From Flavobacterium chilense (GTDB taxonomy: Bacteria; Bacteroidota; Bacteroidia; Flavobacteriales; Flavobacteriaceae), in NCBI RefSeq assembly GCF_001602525.1, contig NZ_LSYT01000001.1, positions 248,001-312,000 on the forward strand: a stretch of 64,000 nucleotides of DNA. Reading direction: 5' to 3'. The position numbers and the translations under genes were made by a program. Of the stretch, positions 8,159 through 15,910 are shown in pieces. The notes below the pieces were generated by a model. The model was given only the letters and a program-made list of their open reading frames with translations. It ran no database searches and was not told the DNA's origin. The stretch's first letter is position 1, and each line of letters opens with the position of its first letter.

Positions 8159-8527
8159 TTATTTTTCTTCAGTTGGAGATTCTATCATAGCTAAGATTTC
8201 GCGTAATTCTGCTGCTGAAATTTTTTCTTCTTTGGCAAAAAATGAGACCATATTTTTATATGAACTATTAAAATAATTATCTATCGCAATATTCATATAT
8301 TTTTTGCTATACACTTCTAAAGTAATTATTGGGTAGTACTGATGTGTGTTTCCAAAAGCATTATGTCCTACAAAGCCTTTTTCTTCCAGATTACGCACAA
8401 TAGTAGACAGTGTATTGTAATGTGGCTGATCTTCGGTAATCTCTGCCTGGATTTCTTTTACGAATGCTTTATTGAGCTTCCATAAAATATGCATGATTTC
8501 CTCTTCTTTATTCGTTAGCTTTTGCAT
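8159..8527 (-). CDS. BlaI/MecI/CopY-family repressor, second copy
   Basis: A 122-residue winged-helix repressor beginning MQKLTNKEEEIMHILW, with the recognition-helix region HYNTLSTIVRNLEEKGFV. The ATG at 8527 is chosen over an in-frame ATG at 8578 because it matches the paralogue's start exactly and the longer form would overlap the upstream M56 gene. It differs from the copy at 10211-10579 at only seven of 122 positions. It sits five bases before the M56 gene at 8153. Members bind DNA as dimers and are cleaved when a partner protease is activated. No operator-like dyad lies directly upstream, so it is read from the promoter of the whole operon. Confidence 0.9.
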   Translation of the reverse strand: MQKLTNKEEEIMHILWKLNKAFVKEIQAEITEDQPHYNTLSTIVRNLEEKGFVGHNAFGNTHQYYPIITLEVYSKKYMNIAIDNYFNSSYKNMVSFFAKEEKISAAELREILAMIESPTEEK

Positions 8528-8555
8528 TGTATCTTTTATTAAAATTGAAAACCTT

Positions 8556-10205
8556 CTATTTGTAAGTCTCGATTTCAATTACACCATTTGCGCCTTTATC
8601 TCCATATTTTGTAATTGCATCAGTTCCTTTATATACATGCATAGTTTTAATATGACGTGGTTTAAGATCTTCTAGATTATAGCCGCTAGACATTGTTTTT
8701 CCATCAATAATGATAAGTTTATCCCCGTTGATTTCAGCTTTACCTGAATTTGAGATAATAATTTTTGGACTTGTGCCTGAAGATGTACTTATAGTAGTAA
8801 CATCGTTATTATTGTTTGTGGTTATAACAGTGCTAACACTTGTATTAGTATCACTATTAGTTTTTGTACTAGTAAAAGAATCAATGTTAACATTGGTATC
8901 GGTTTTAGAGTTTGGATTGTTAGTAATAATAATATTTGAATTAGAAGATTGATCAGGTTCAGTGTCTGAATCTACAGTTGTGATTTTTTTGCTAATGGCA
9001 ACTTTAGAACCTTTAGAAGTTTTTTCATTTTCAAAAGTTTGAATGCCAATTTTTTTCTTTCCTTCTTTGTCGGTAATAACAATTACACCAAAATCCTGAA
9101 TAACATTTTTCCCGGCGTTTTGAATAGATTGCGCTTGTTGTATACCATTCTTTACATCAACTCTGATAGAAGTTAAATTATTATTAGCATCTCTTTTAAT
9201 TTCCGAAACTTCAAAATCAACATTATGAATCGATTTTAATTTTTCTTTGATTTCTTTTAGTTCAGCATTTGTCGAGTTTTTCTTGATTTTGTAAACGTCT
9301 ACAGATTTATTTTCTCCTGAAACTTTTACTGTTTGTTGTTTTTCTTTGGCAATTACTTCAACCTGGAATAGAATAACAAAAGCAACAAGAGCTGGTATTA
9401 CAACGCCAAATTTCCATGAATTTCTCTTTTTTGATTGATTTGTGTTTAGCATAACGATTCGTTTTTTGATTAATGATTGATAAAAATGATTGGTGATGGC
9501 AACACAGTTTTCATGTGTTGTTATTTTTAAAAGTGCGTACTGATACGCTTTTTTGTCTGATATTTTTTGTGCAGCTTCATTATCAGCAATAAATTCAAGG
9601 TTTTGCAGAATAGATTTTTTGTAAAGCCAGATGATAGGATTAAACCAAAACAATACACAAAATATTCTGGAAAGTAATACATCAATAGTATGGTTTTGCT
9701 CGCTATGCACTTTTTCATGTTCAATAATACTTTCTAATTCTGATACGCTGTACAGTGATGAGTTGTAAACGATGTAATCAAAATAAGAAAAAGGAGCAAT
9801 GTTTTCTTTTACATCAATAAATTTAAAATCGGCTTGTTGTTGGATTTTTTTACCTTTTAAAACCGAATTAAGACTGTAGAAATCAATAGCAAATTTTATT
9901 AGTAAAGCCAACAAAACAATGCTATAAACGGCAACTAAAACAATGTTCCAGTTGATAGTAAAAGCTTCCTGTGTATGATTTTGAGGTGTGTATATTTGAT
10001 AATTTTCCAAAGCTGGAGCAGGATCTATCCAGACAGTTTTAGTATAAACAATAAAAGGTAAAATTACTGATGTAAACAAACCAGCCAGTAAAAACCATCT
10101 GTTACTATTAAAAAATGTCTCTTTGCGCAGTAAAAAATAATAAGCACAATAAAACAATAATAGTAATGCGCCAGATTTAATGATGTAAATAAAAAGTGCT
10201 TCCAT
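8556..10205 (-). CDS. BlaR1/MecR1-like M56 metallopeptidase with TonB-receptor plug-like tail
   Basis: A 549-residue paralogue of the protein at 6351-8153. The membrane and protease half is closely similar, with HEKVH at 163-167 and NLEFIADNEA downstream. The rest differs: after a fourth helix (about 260-280) come a low-complexity Asn/Ser/Thr-rich stretch (about 400-480) and a C-terminal module ending HVYKGTDAITKYGDKGANGV followed by IEIETYK. That ending resembles the plug of SusC-type TonB-dependent receptors (GANGVI). It lies six bases before its BlaI partner's stop. The tail suggests interaction with an outer-membrane receptor or sensing of envelope state, which is inference. Confidence 0.85.
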   Translation of the reverse strand: MEALFIYIIKSGALLLLFYCAYYFLLRKETFFNSNRWFLLAGLFTSVILPFIVYTKTVWIDPAPALENYQIYTPQNHTQEAFTINWNIVLVAVYSIVLLALLIKFAIDFYSLNSVLKGKKIQQQADFKFIDVKENIAPFSYFDYIVYNSSLYSVSELESIIEHEKVHSEQNHTIDVLLSRIFCVLFWFNPIIWLYKKSILQNLEFIADNEAAQKISDKKAYQYALLKITTHENCVAITNHFYQSLIKKRIVMLNTNQSKKRNSWKFGVVIPALVAFVILFQVEVIAKEKQQTVKVSGENKSVDVYKIKKNSTNAELKEIKEKLKSIHNVDFEVSEIKRDANNNLTSIRVDVKNGIQQAQSIQNAGKNVIQDFGVIVITDKEGKKKIGIQTFENEKTSKGSKVAISKKITTVDSDTEPDQSSNSNIIITNNPNSKTDTNVNIDSFTSTKTNSDTNTSVSTVITTNNNNDVTTISTSSGTSPKIIISNSGKAEINGDKLIIIDGKTMSSGYNLEDLKPRHIKTMHVYKGTDAITKYGDKGANGVIEIETYK

Positions 10206-10210
10206 AACGA

Positions 10211-10579
10211 TTATTTTTCTTCTTTTGGAGATTCAATCATAGCTAAGATTTCGCGTAATTCTGCTGCAGAAATTTTTTCTTCTTTGGCAAAAAATGAAAC
10301 CATATTTTTATAAGAACTATTAAAGTAGTTGTCAATAGCGGTTTTCATGTATTTTTTGCTGTACGCTTCTAAAGTAATGATTGGGTAATATTGATGCGTA
10401 TTTCCAAATGCATGATGCCCCACAAAACCCTTTTCTTCAAGATTGCGCACAATAGTAGATAAAGTATTGTAATGCGGCTGGTCTTCTGTAATTTCTGCCT
10501 GAACTTCTTTTACAAATGCTTTTTTTAATTTCCATAAAATGTGCATTATTTCCTCTTCCTTGTTCGTTAACTTTTGCAT
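10211..10579 (-). CDS. BlaI/MecI/CopY-family repressor, first copy
   Basis: A 122-residue winged-helix protein (MQKLTNKEEEIMHILWKLKK) heading the duplicated BlaI-M56-BlaI-M56 operon. The start is fixed by the ATG 18 bases after a TAGGTTTG -7 box. Two AACTA-type dyads placed exactly 20 bases apart cover the promoter, which fits negative self-regulation by this protein and its near-identical twin. By family knowledge BlaI binds as a dimer and is inactivated by proteolysis when its membrane partner senses a signal. No beta-lactamase gene is nearby, so the regulon may be the operon itself plus distant genes. Confidence 0.92.
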   Translation of the reverse strand: MQKLTNKEEEIMHILWKLKKAFVKEVQAEITEDQPHYNTLSTIVRNLEEKGFVGHHAFGNTHQYYPIITLEAYSKKYMKTAIDNYFNSSYKNMVSFFAKEEKISAAELREILAMIESPKEEK

Positions 10580-10596
10580 GTTTTCTAATTTTAATT

Positions 10597-10627
10597 CAAA
10601 CCTACAACTATTTTTCTAGTTACGCAA
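10597..10627 (-). promoter_or_regulatory. Promoter of the BlaI/M56 operon
   Basis: On the minus strand TAGGTTTG (10597-10604) matches the TAnnTTTG -7 consensus, and TTG (10625-10627) lies 20 bases upstream as a -33 element. The ATG of the first BlaI gene follows 17 bases after the box. Confidence 0.65.
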
Positions 10628-10641
10628 CTATAAAAATAGTT
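10606..10641. promoter_or_regulatory. Pair of BlaI-like operator dyads
   Basis: Dyad 1 (10606-10621, AACTATTTTTCTAGTT) is imperfect and fills the space between the -33 and -7 elements. Dyad 2 (10626-10641, AACTATAAAAATAGTT) is a perfect inverted repeat of six-base arms and covers the -33. They start 20 bases apart, two helical turns; a further TTAACTA half-site follows at 10644-10650. BlaI as the binder is inferred from position. Confidence 0.6.
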
Positions 10642-10745
10642 ATTTAACTAAAAAACAAGTTTGAATTGAATTAATAGCATAGAAAATCGATTCGATTATA
10701 AATATAAGTAATTGAAATACAGTGTTTTTGTATGTATGAAAGAAT

Positions 10746-11963
10746 TTAAGAAACTTTTTCGTCTAACAGAGCTTTTTTGATCCAGAAGCAGCAAAGTGTA
10801 GCAACAACTCCTATAGATGCCATAAAAAACCAATTGATTTGGTAGCCAAAACGAGAGATGATTTCGAATCCTATTTTTGAACTAATAATATGAGCGAGAC
10901 TAAAACTCATGGTATAAAGTGCCATATATCGTCCTTCCTGACCACGAGGAGCACGGCTTAAAGCAAATGCATTCGAAAAAGGAAAAGTTAGGATTTCGCC
11001 AATTGAAATACAGATCATACTAATAACCAACATTCCTGCCCAAATATTAATTAATAGCAAAAAGAAACTGGAAGCCATTACAAATGACCCCAAAATAATG
11101 ATTCTGATTTTGGGAAAAGCCTTTCGTTCTAAAAATCCCACAGTAGGCATTTCAAGAGCAAAGATCAAAAGTCCGTTTAGAGTCATTAGTAAACCCGTTT
11201 GAAATTCAGTCAGACCAAACTTTTCATTATGATATAAAGGTAAAGTTGTAAAAAGCTGAAAGAAAATCATAGCGGTTACAAAGCTCACAAATAAGAAAAC
11301 CCAAAAGATCCGATCATGAAAAACTGATTTTGTATCTGTTGCGCTTTCAGTTTTATCTTCATGAATTAATTTTTTCTTTTCCTTAACTAATAGAGCAAAA
11401 ATAGAGATAGAAACAATACAGGAAGCACCATCGATCCAGAATAAACCAGAATATCCAATTCCCATAATGATCAAACCGCCCAGAGCAGGTCCTGCAGCAA
11501 AACCTAAATTTACTGCTAAACGTACCAGAGTCAAAGCGCGGGTTCTGTTTTCTGGTTTGGCGTAAGCTCCCAGAGAAACAAACATTGCAGGTCTGAACAT
11601 ATCAGCAATAACCATCAAAATAAACATGGCAATGCACAATGCCCAAAAAGTTGTGATATACTGGATAAAGAAAAGAGAAACTCCACTGGTAAATAAACTA
11701 AAAATCATGATTTTGTAAAATCCAATTTTGTCTGATAGTTTTCCGCCCAGCCATGAACCCAGCATCGATCCTAAACCAAAAGCAACCATAATCCAGCCAA
11801 CCTGATTATAAGTAAATTGAAGGTCTTCTTTTAAGTATTTAGATAAAAAAGGAAGTACCATTGTACCCGCCCGATTAATGAATGTTACGATTGTAAGTAT
11901 CCAAATTTCTCTCGAAAATCCTTTAAAATTATTGATGTAGTGGCTAAAAGCAGCTTTGAGCAT
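10746..11963 (-). CDS. Major facilitator superfamily transporter
   Basis: A 405-residue inner-membrane protein with about twelve hydrophobic helices. The MFS signature GSWLGGKLSDKIGFYKI lies between helices 2 and 3, and APRGQEGRYMALYTMSF lies in the second half. The ATG at 11963 is preferred to one at 12059: the extra 32 residues precede the first helix without similarity to the family, and the longer form would run through the probable promoter (TAACTTTG on the minus strand at 11984-11991). It is divergent from the DUF1684 gene. The substrate is unknown; drug or small-molecule efflux is the usual guess. Confidence 0.85.
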   Translation of the reverse strand: MLKAAFSHYINNFKGFSREIWILTIVTFINRAGTMVLPFLSKYLKEDLQFTYNQVGWIMVAFGLGSMLGSWLGGKLSDKIGFYKIMIFSLFTSGVSLFFIQYITTFWALCIAMFILMVIADMFRPAMFVSLGAYAKPENRTRALTLVRLAVNLGFAAGPALGGLIIMGIGYSGLFWIDGASCIVSISIFALLVKEKKKLIHEDKTESATDTKSVFHDRIFWVFLFVSFVTAMIFFQLFTTLPLYHNEKFGLTEFQTGLLMTLNGLLIFALEMPTVGFLERKAFPKIRIIILGSFVMASSFFLLLINIWAGMLVISMICISIGEILTFPFSNAFALSRAPRGQEGRYMALYTMSFSLAHIISSKIGFEIISRFGYQINWFFMASIGVVATLCCFWIKKALLDEKVS

Positions 11964-12060
11964 TATAAATAAGTTATTTGCAACAAAGTTAAGGAACTTT
12001 GTACGGATCAGCGGTTGCTGCTTTGTTTCTTTTAAACTATTTTTGCTCAAAATTTCCAAG

Positions 12061-12660
12061 ATGAAAAATGTTATTACTTTTCTAATATTGTTATTAGTTA
12101 ATTTCGGGTTTAGTCAAAATAAGTTTGACCAGGCAGCAACTGAAAAATTTCAAAAGACAATTAATAGTGAATATGCTGATCCTAAGACAAGTCCGCTAAT
12201 GGAAGAAGATCTGAAAACTTTCAAAAGTTTAGATTTTTATCCTGTTAACGGGAAGTATTTTGTAAATGCAAAATTCGAAAAAGCGCAAAACGAAAAAGTT
12301 TTCGAAATGAAAACTACCGGAACAAGAACGCCAAAATATATTAAATACGGAACCTTATATTTTACAATTGATGGCGTTGCACTAAAACTGAATGTATACC
12401 GTAATATTGAACTTTCAAAAACCAAGGAATACAAAGATCATTTATTCCTGCCTTTCTCAGATTTAACTTCAGGTAAAGAAAGTTATATTGGCGGAAGATA
12501 TATCGATTTAAAAATCCCAAAAGGAAATACTATTGCAGTCGATTTTAATCAGGCATATAATCCGTATTGTGCTTACAATCATAAGTATTCTTGTCCTTTG
12601 GTTCCATTAGAAAATGATTTGAATGTAGAAATCAAAGCTGGGGTTAAAACATTTCATTAA
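12061..12660 (+). CDS. Secreted DUF1684 protein
   Basis: A 199-residue protein with a signal peptide (MKNVITFLILLLVNFGFSQ). The body matches the DUF1684 family by its C-terminal signature: VDFNQAYNPYCAYN, then YSCPLVPLENDLNVEIKAGV. The ATG at 12061 is chosen because it begins the signal peptide; an upstream in-frame ATG at 11956 would overlap the divergent MFS start. The family's biochemical role is not known. The stop and the next gene's start share a base (TAATG), so this gene and the TatD-like gene are probably translated in tandem. Confidence 0.85.
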   Translation: MKNVITFLILLLVNFGFSQNKFDQAATEKFQKTINSEYADPKTSPLMEEDLKTFKSLDFYPVNGKYFVNAKFEKAQNEKVFEMKTTGTRTPKYIKYGTLYFTIDGVALKLNVYRNIELSKTKEYKDHLFLPFSDLTSGKESYIGGRYIDLKIPKGNTIAVDFNQAYNPYCAYNHKYSCPLVPLENDLNVEIKAGVKTFH

Positions 12661-13316
12661 TGGAATTCTTTAATTTTCATACCCATCAATTTACAAATCA
12701 ATCCGGTATTCTGGAATTGGTGAATCAATATCCACAAGAATTTGATGCTTTAATCCCGTTCTATTCAATTGGTATTCATCCCTGGTATATAAAGGAAGAT
12801 CAAATTGATAGTGATTTGAAAATTATCGAAGAAAAATTGCAAACCAATAATTGCCTGGCAATTGGAGAATGTGGTTTAGATAAACGCATTGAAATTCCTC
12901 TGGAACAACAAATTATTGTTTTTGAAAAACAATTGGCTTTGGCCGAAAAATATAAAAAACCAGTGGTTATACATTGTGTTGCTGCTTTTCAGGAAGTCAT
13001 TGCAATAAAAAAGAAACTGAAGATTTCTGTTCCCATGATTATTCATGGTTTTTCAAAAAACAGTCAAATTGCGAATCAGTTAATTAAATCAGGATTGTAT
13101 GTTTCGTTTGGAAAATACCTGCTCAAAAATCCCGAATTAAAAACTGTTTTTCAGAGCATCCCAAACGATCGTTTTTTCTTAGAAACAGATACAATTGAAG
13201 AGAATATTCAACAGGTTTATGATGTAGCAACCCAATATAAAAGAATAACACTTAAAGAATTACAGGAAATTATATCAAGTAATTATAAAGATGTTTTTAA
13301 GCAGAGAGAAATATAA
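12660..13316 (+). CDS. TatD-family metal-dependent hydrolase
   Basis: A 218-residue cytoplasmic protein of the TatD branch of the amidohydrolase fold. Metal-site motifs appear in order: FHTHQ near residue 6, IGIHPWY near 38, IGECGLD near 70, VVIHCVAAF near 104, IIHGFSK near 127 and FLETDT near 180. TatD proteins are 3'-5' deoxyribonucleases or hydrolases in nucleic-acid repair and turnover; the short Bacteroidota form is slightly smaller than the usual 255-265 residues. The start overlaps the DUF1684 stop by one base. A 62-base gap separates it from tcdA downstream. Confidence 0.88.
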   Translation: MEFFNFHTHQFTNQSGILELVNQYPQEFDALIPFYSIGIHPWYIKEDQIDSDLKIIEEKLQTNNCLAIGECGLDKRIEIPLEQQIIVFEKQLALAEKYKKPVVIHCVAAFQEVIAIKKKLKISVPMIIHGFSKNSQIANQLIKSGLYVSFGKYLLKNPELKTVFQSIPNDRFFLETDTIEENIQQVYDVATQYKRITLKELQEIISSNYKDVFKQREI

Positions 13317-13378
13317 ATAGGTTTTTCAATATGTGAATCTGAAAAACATTAAAAATTAAAATAAACAAAAAATATAAT

Positions 13379-14092
13379 ATGGCAGAGTGGACAGAAAGAG
13401 CCGAGCTTTTATTTACAAAAGAAGGATTACAAAATTTACAAAACTCAAATGTTTTAGTAGTAGGTTTAGGTGGAGTTGGATCTTTTGCAGCTGAGTTTTT
13501 GGCAAGAGCAGGAGTAGGGAACATGACTATTGTAGATGGAGATGTTGTAGATATTACTAATATTAACAGGCAATTGCCAGCCTTGCATTCAACTGTTGGA
13601 CAACCAAAGATTAAAATTGTTGGCGATCGTTTGATGGATATTAATCCGGAATTGAAACTAACACGTGTACAGGAATTTTTATCTCCTGAAAGAGCTTTTG
13701 AAATTGTTTCTCCGGAGTTTGATTATGTACTGGATTGTATTGATAGTATTACTCCAAAACTAAATTTAATTATTGCAGCCAAGCGTAAAAGAGTTAAAAT
13801 TATAAGCTCTATGGGTGCAGGCGGAAAAATGCTGGCTTCAAAAGTAAAAGTGACTGATATTTCTAAAACAATCAACTGTTACTTTTCTAAAACCATTAGA
13901 AAACGTCTGAAAGCTGAAAAAATCAATAAACTGAAAGTAGTTTTCTCATCTGAAATTCAGGACGAAAAAAGCTTAAAATTAACCGATGGGAAAAACTTTA
14001 AAAAATCATTCTACGGAACAAATAGTTATATGCCAGGTTTATTTGGTCTTCATGTAGCCGAAACTGTGATAAGACATTTACTTACAAAATAA
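13379..14092 (+). CDS. tcdA: tRNA threonylcarbamoyladenosine dehydratase
   Basis: A 237-residue ThiF/MoeB/HesA-fold enzyme. The nucleotide-binding loop VVGLGGVGSFAAEFLAR lies at about residues 26-42, VDGDVVDITNINRQLPAL at about 55-72 and DCIDSITPKLNLI at about 120. The WTERAELLFTKEG opening and the KVTDISKT / FSKTIRKRLK segments are typical of TcdA, also called CsdL or YgdL, which turns the tRNA base t6A at position 37 into its cyclic form using ATP. Length is slightly below the E. coli protein. It follows the TatD gene on the same strand and ends just before an octamer repeat array. Confidence 0.92.
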   Translation: MAEWTERAELLFTKEGLQNLQNSNVLVVGLGGVGSFAAEFLARAGVGNMTIVDGDVVDITNINRQLPALHSTVGQPKIKIVGDRLMDINPELKLTRVQEFLSPERAFEIVSPEFDYVLDCIDSITPKLNLIIAAKRKRVKIISSMGAGGKMLASKVKVTDISKTINCYFSKTIRKRLKAEKINKLKVVFSSEIQDEKSLKLTDGKNFKKSFYGTNSYMPGLFGLHVAETVIRHLLTK

Positions 14093-14096
14093 GGAT

Positions 14097-14178
14097 CTAA
14101 GACACTAAGTCTCTAAGGTTCTAAGTTTTTTAAAACTAAACCTTAGAACATTTGTCCCTCAGAACCTTAGTACCTTAA
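14097..14178. repeat. Phased CTAAGnnn octamer array with mirrored second half
   Basis: CTAAG begins at 14097, 14105, 14113 and 14121, exactly 8 bases apart. The second half runs in the opposite sense with CTTAG/CTCAG/CTTAG/CTTAA at 14142, 14158, 14166 and 14174, again multiples of 8. The arms can pair (GTTCTAAG with CTTAGAAC). It fills the tcdA-HAD gap. A related array lies at 29104-29135. Confidence 0.8.
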
Positions 14179-14188
14179 AAGAAAAAAA

Positions 14189-14851
14189 ATGATAAAAACA
14201 GTAATTTTTGATATGGATGGTGTAATTGTAGACACTGAACCAGTTCACCGTAATGCTTATTACAAACAATTTTCAGAATTAAATATCGAAGTAAGCGAGG
14301 AAATGTACACTTCGTTTACAGGGTTTTCTACCCGAAATACGTTTCAAAGCCTGAAAGGATTTTTTCCAAAAATAGAGTATGGAGTAGAAGATTTGATCCA
14401 ACGAAAAAGAAATATTTTTAACGATGCCTTCGATACCAAAGAAGATTTGTATCTATTAGAAGGTGTTGAAGATTTGATTAAGGATTTGTACGCTAACGGA
14501 ATACAATTGATTTTGGCTTCGTCGGCTTCAAAAGTAACAATTGAACGTGTCTTCACCAGATTTAATCTGCATCAATATTTTACGGATATTGTAAGTGGTG
14601 AAGATTTTCCGCAATCAAAACCAAATCCTGCTATTTTTCTTCATGCAGCTTCTTTGTCGATTGCTCCAAAGGAAAATTGCATTATCATTGAGGACAGTAC
14701 AAATGGTGTAAAAGCTGCAAAAGCGGCCGGAATATATTGTGTTGGTTACAATAGCCTGCATTCTAAATTACAGGATTTATCAGATGCTGATATGATTATC
14801 AATCATTTTAAGGAATTAAACGCTCAAAAAATATCACAGCTAAAGGGCTGA
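14189..14851 (+). CDS. HAD-superfamily phosphatase/phosphoglucomutase-like protein
   Basis: A 220-residue HAD hydrolase of subfamily IA. The nucleophile motif FDMDGVIVDTEP lies at residues 7-18; LASSAS (motif II) near 112, a lysine in SKPNPAIF (motif III) near 150 and IIEDSTNGVKAAKAAG (motif IV) near 168 complete the active site. The cap domain lies between motifs I and II. The overall pattern resembles beta-phosphoglucomutases and sugar-phosphate phosphatases, but the sugar specificity cannot be read from the sequence. It stands between an octamer repeat and the promoter of the DUF2911 gene. Confidence 0.88.
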   Translation: MIKTVIFDMDGVIVDTEPVHRNAYYKQFSELNIEVSEEMYTSFTGFSTRNTFQSLKGFFPKIEYGVEDLIQRKRNIFNDAFDTKEDLYLLEGVEDLIKDLYANGIQLILASSASKVTIERVFTRFNLHQYFTDIVSGEDFPQSKPNPAIFLHAASLSIAPKENCIIIEDSTNGVKAAKAAGIYCVGYNSLHSKLQDLSDADMIINHFKELNAQKISQLKG

Positions 14852-14870
14852 ATTATATAAAATTTAACAT

Positions 14871-14898
14871 TTGTTCGGTAATTGAATTTGTAAATTTG
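14871..14898 (+). promoter_or_regulatory. Promoter of the DUF2911 gene
   Basis: TTG (14871-14873), a 17-base spacer and TAAATTTG (14891-14898) match the Bacteroidota promoter pattern. The ATG at 14922 is 23 bases further on. Confidence 0.7.
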
Positions 14899-14921
14899 AA
14901 CAAAACAAATAAACTCTAATA

Positions 14922-15764
14922 ATGAAAAAACTACTTATTGCATTCGCTATTATTTTGGCGCCGTTTGCTACAGAAGCACAAATAAAAACACCACAAGCGA
15001 GTCCTAAAGCTTATATCAAACAAACAGTTGGACTAACAGATGTCGAAGTAACTTATTCAAGACCTGGTGCTAGAGGCAGAGCGGTATTTGGAAATTTAGT
15101 TCCGTTTGGAAAATTATGGAGAACCGGAGCTAACGAAAACACTATCATTAATTTTAGTGATGATGTAGTAATCGATGGTAAAACATTGAAAAAAGGAAAA
15201 TATGCAATTTATACCATTCCAAAAATCGAAAGCTGGGAAGTGATTTTTTACCTTTCTACTGACAACTGGGGATTGCCTGAAAACTGGAGCGATGCATATG
15301 TAGCTTTAAGAACTACGGTAAAAGAAGATGCTTTACCAACTCCGGTAGAAACATTTACAATTGGAATTAGTGGTATAGATCCTAATTTTGCTTACTTAGA
15401 TATGGCTTGGGAAAACTCTCATATTGCTTTAAAATTTGAAGTTCCAACAGCTAAAATTGCTACAGCAAGTATCGAAAAAGTTTTAGGCGGACCATCTTCA
15501 AATGATTATTTTGCCGCTGCAACGTATTTATTTCAATCAAACGGAAATATCGAAACAGCGAGAGTTTATGTAGATAAATCTCTAGACATGAGTACTGATA
15601 AGCCTTATTTTATTTTAAGATTAAAATCACAAATTCAAGCAAAACAAGGAGATAAAAAAGGAGCTATAGAAACTGCAAAAGCTTCACTTGCTGCTGCCGA
15701 AGCTGCCAAAAATCAGGATTACGTAAAATTAAATAAAGATAGTATCGCTGAGTGGAGCAGATAA
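14922..15764 (+). CDS. Secreted DUF2911 protein with TPR-like tail
   Basis: A 280-residue protein with a signal peptide (about residues 1-19, ending ATEAQ). Residues 25-170 form a DUF2911 domain, recognised by VEVTYSRPGARGR, FGKLWRTGANENT, LKKGKYAIYTIP and NWGLPENWSD. Residues 195-275 are alpha-helical and resemble one or two tetratricopeptide repeats (YFAAATYLFQSNG, IETARVYVDKSLDMS). The family is periplasmic or surface-exposed in Bacteroidota and has no proven function. It has its own well-formed promoter and a very strong terminator, so it appears monocistronic. Confidence 0.88.
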   Translation: MKKLLIAFAIILAPFATEAQIKTPQASPKAYIKQTVGLTDVEVTYSRPGARGRAVFGNLVPFGKLWRTGANENTIINFSDDVVIDGKTLKKGKYAIYTIPKIESWEVIFYLSTDNWGLPENWSDAYVALRTTVKEDALPTPVETFTIGISGIDPNFAYLDMAWENSHIALKFEVPTAKIATASIEKVLGGPSSNDYFAAATYLFQSNGNIETARVYVDKSLDMSTDKPYFILRLKSQIQAKQGDKKGAIETAKASLAAAEAAKNQDYVKLNKDSIAEWSR

Positions 15765-15792
15765 TAATTCACTGAAGTATTAAATTACAAAT

Positions 15793-15847
15793 AAAAAAAA
15801 TCCAAATTTCAAAGCTTTATTAAAGTTTGAGAATTTGGATTTTTTTT
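15793..15847 (+). terminator. Terminator of the DUF2911 gene
   Basis: Sixteen-base arms (AAAAAAAATCCAAATT, 15793-15808, with its complement at 15832-15847) enclose a loop that can form an inner hairpin; the right arm ends in an eight-base T run. Confidence 0.85.
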
Positions 15848-15861
15848 AGAATATAATATAG

Positions 15862-15889
15862 ACAGACTTGTCTGTTTTTTATATCTTTG
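15862..15889 (+). promoter_or_regulatory. TetR operator and -7 box
   Basis: ACAGAC (15862-15867) and GTCTGT (15870-15875) form a perfect inverted repeat with a two-base centre, immediately upstream of TATCTTTG (15882-15889), a TAnnTTTG -7 box. The ATG of the TetR gene is 22 bases downstream. Autorepression by the TetR protein is the natural reading. Confidence 0.6.
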
Positions 15890-15910
15890 GCATATCAATA
15901 CAATTTACCA

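Noticed and set aside
6351..10579. Beta-lactam resistance operon
   Set aside because: No beta-lactamase or penicillin-binding sensor domain is present; only the BlaI and protease parts of the system are shared.
12237..12434. Minus-strand frame inside the DUF1684 gene
   Set aside because: Antisense shadow without start context or motifs.
14097..14178. CRISPR array
   Set aside because: The units are 8 bases with three variable positions, far too short for repeat plus spacer, and no cas gene is present.
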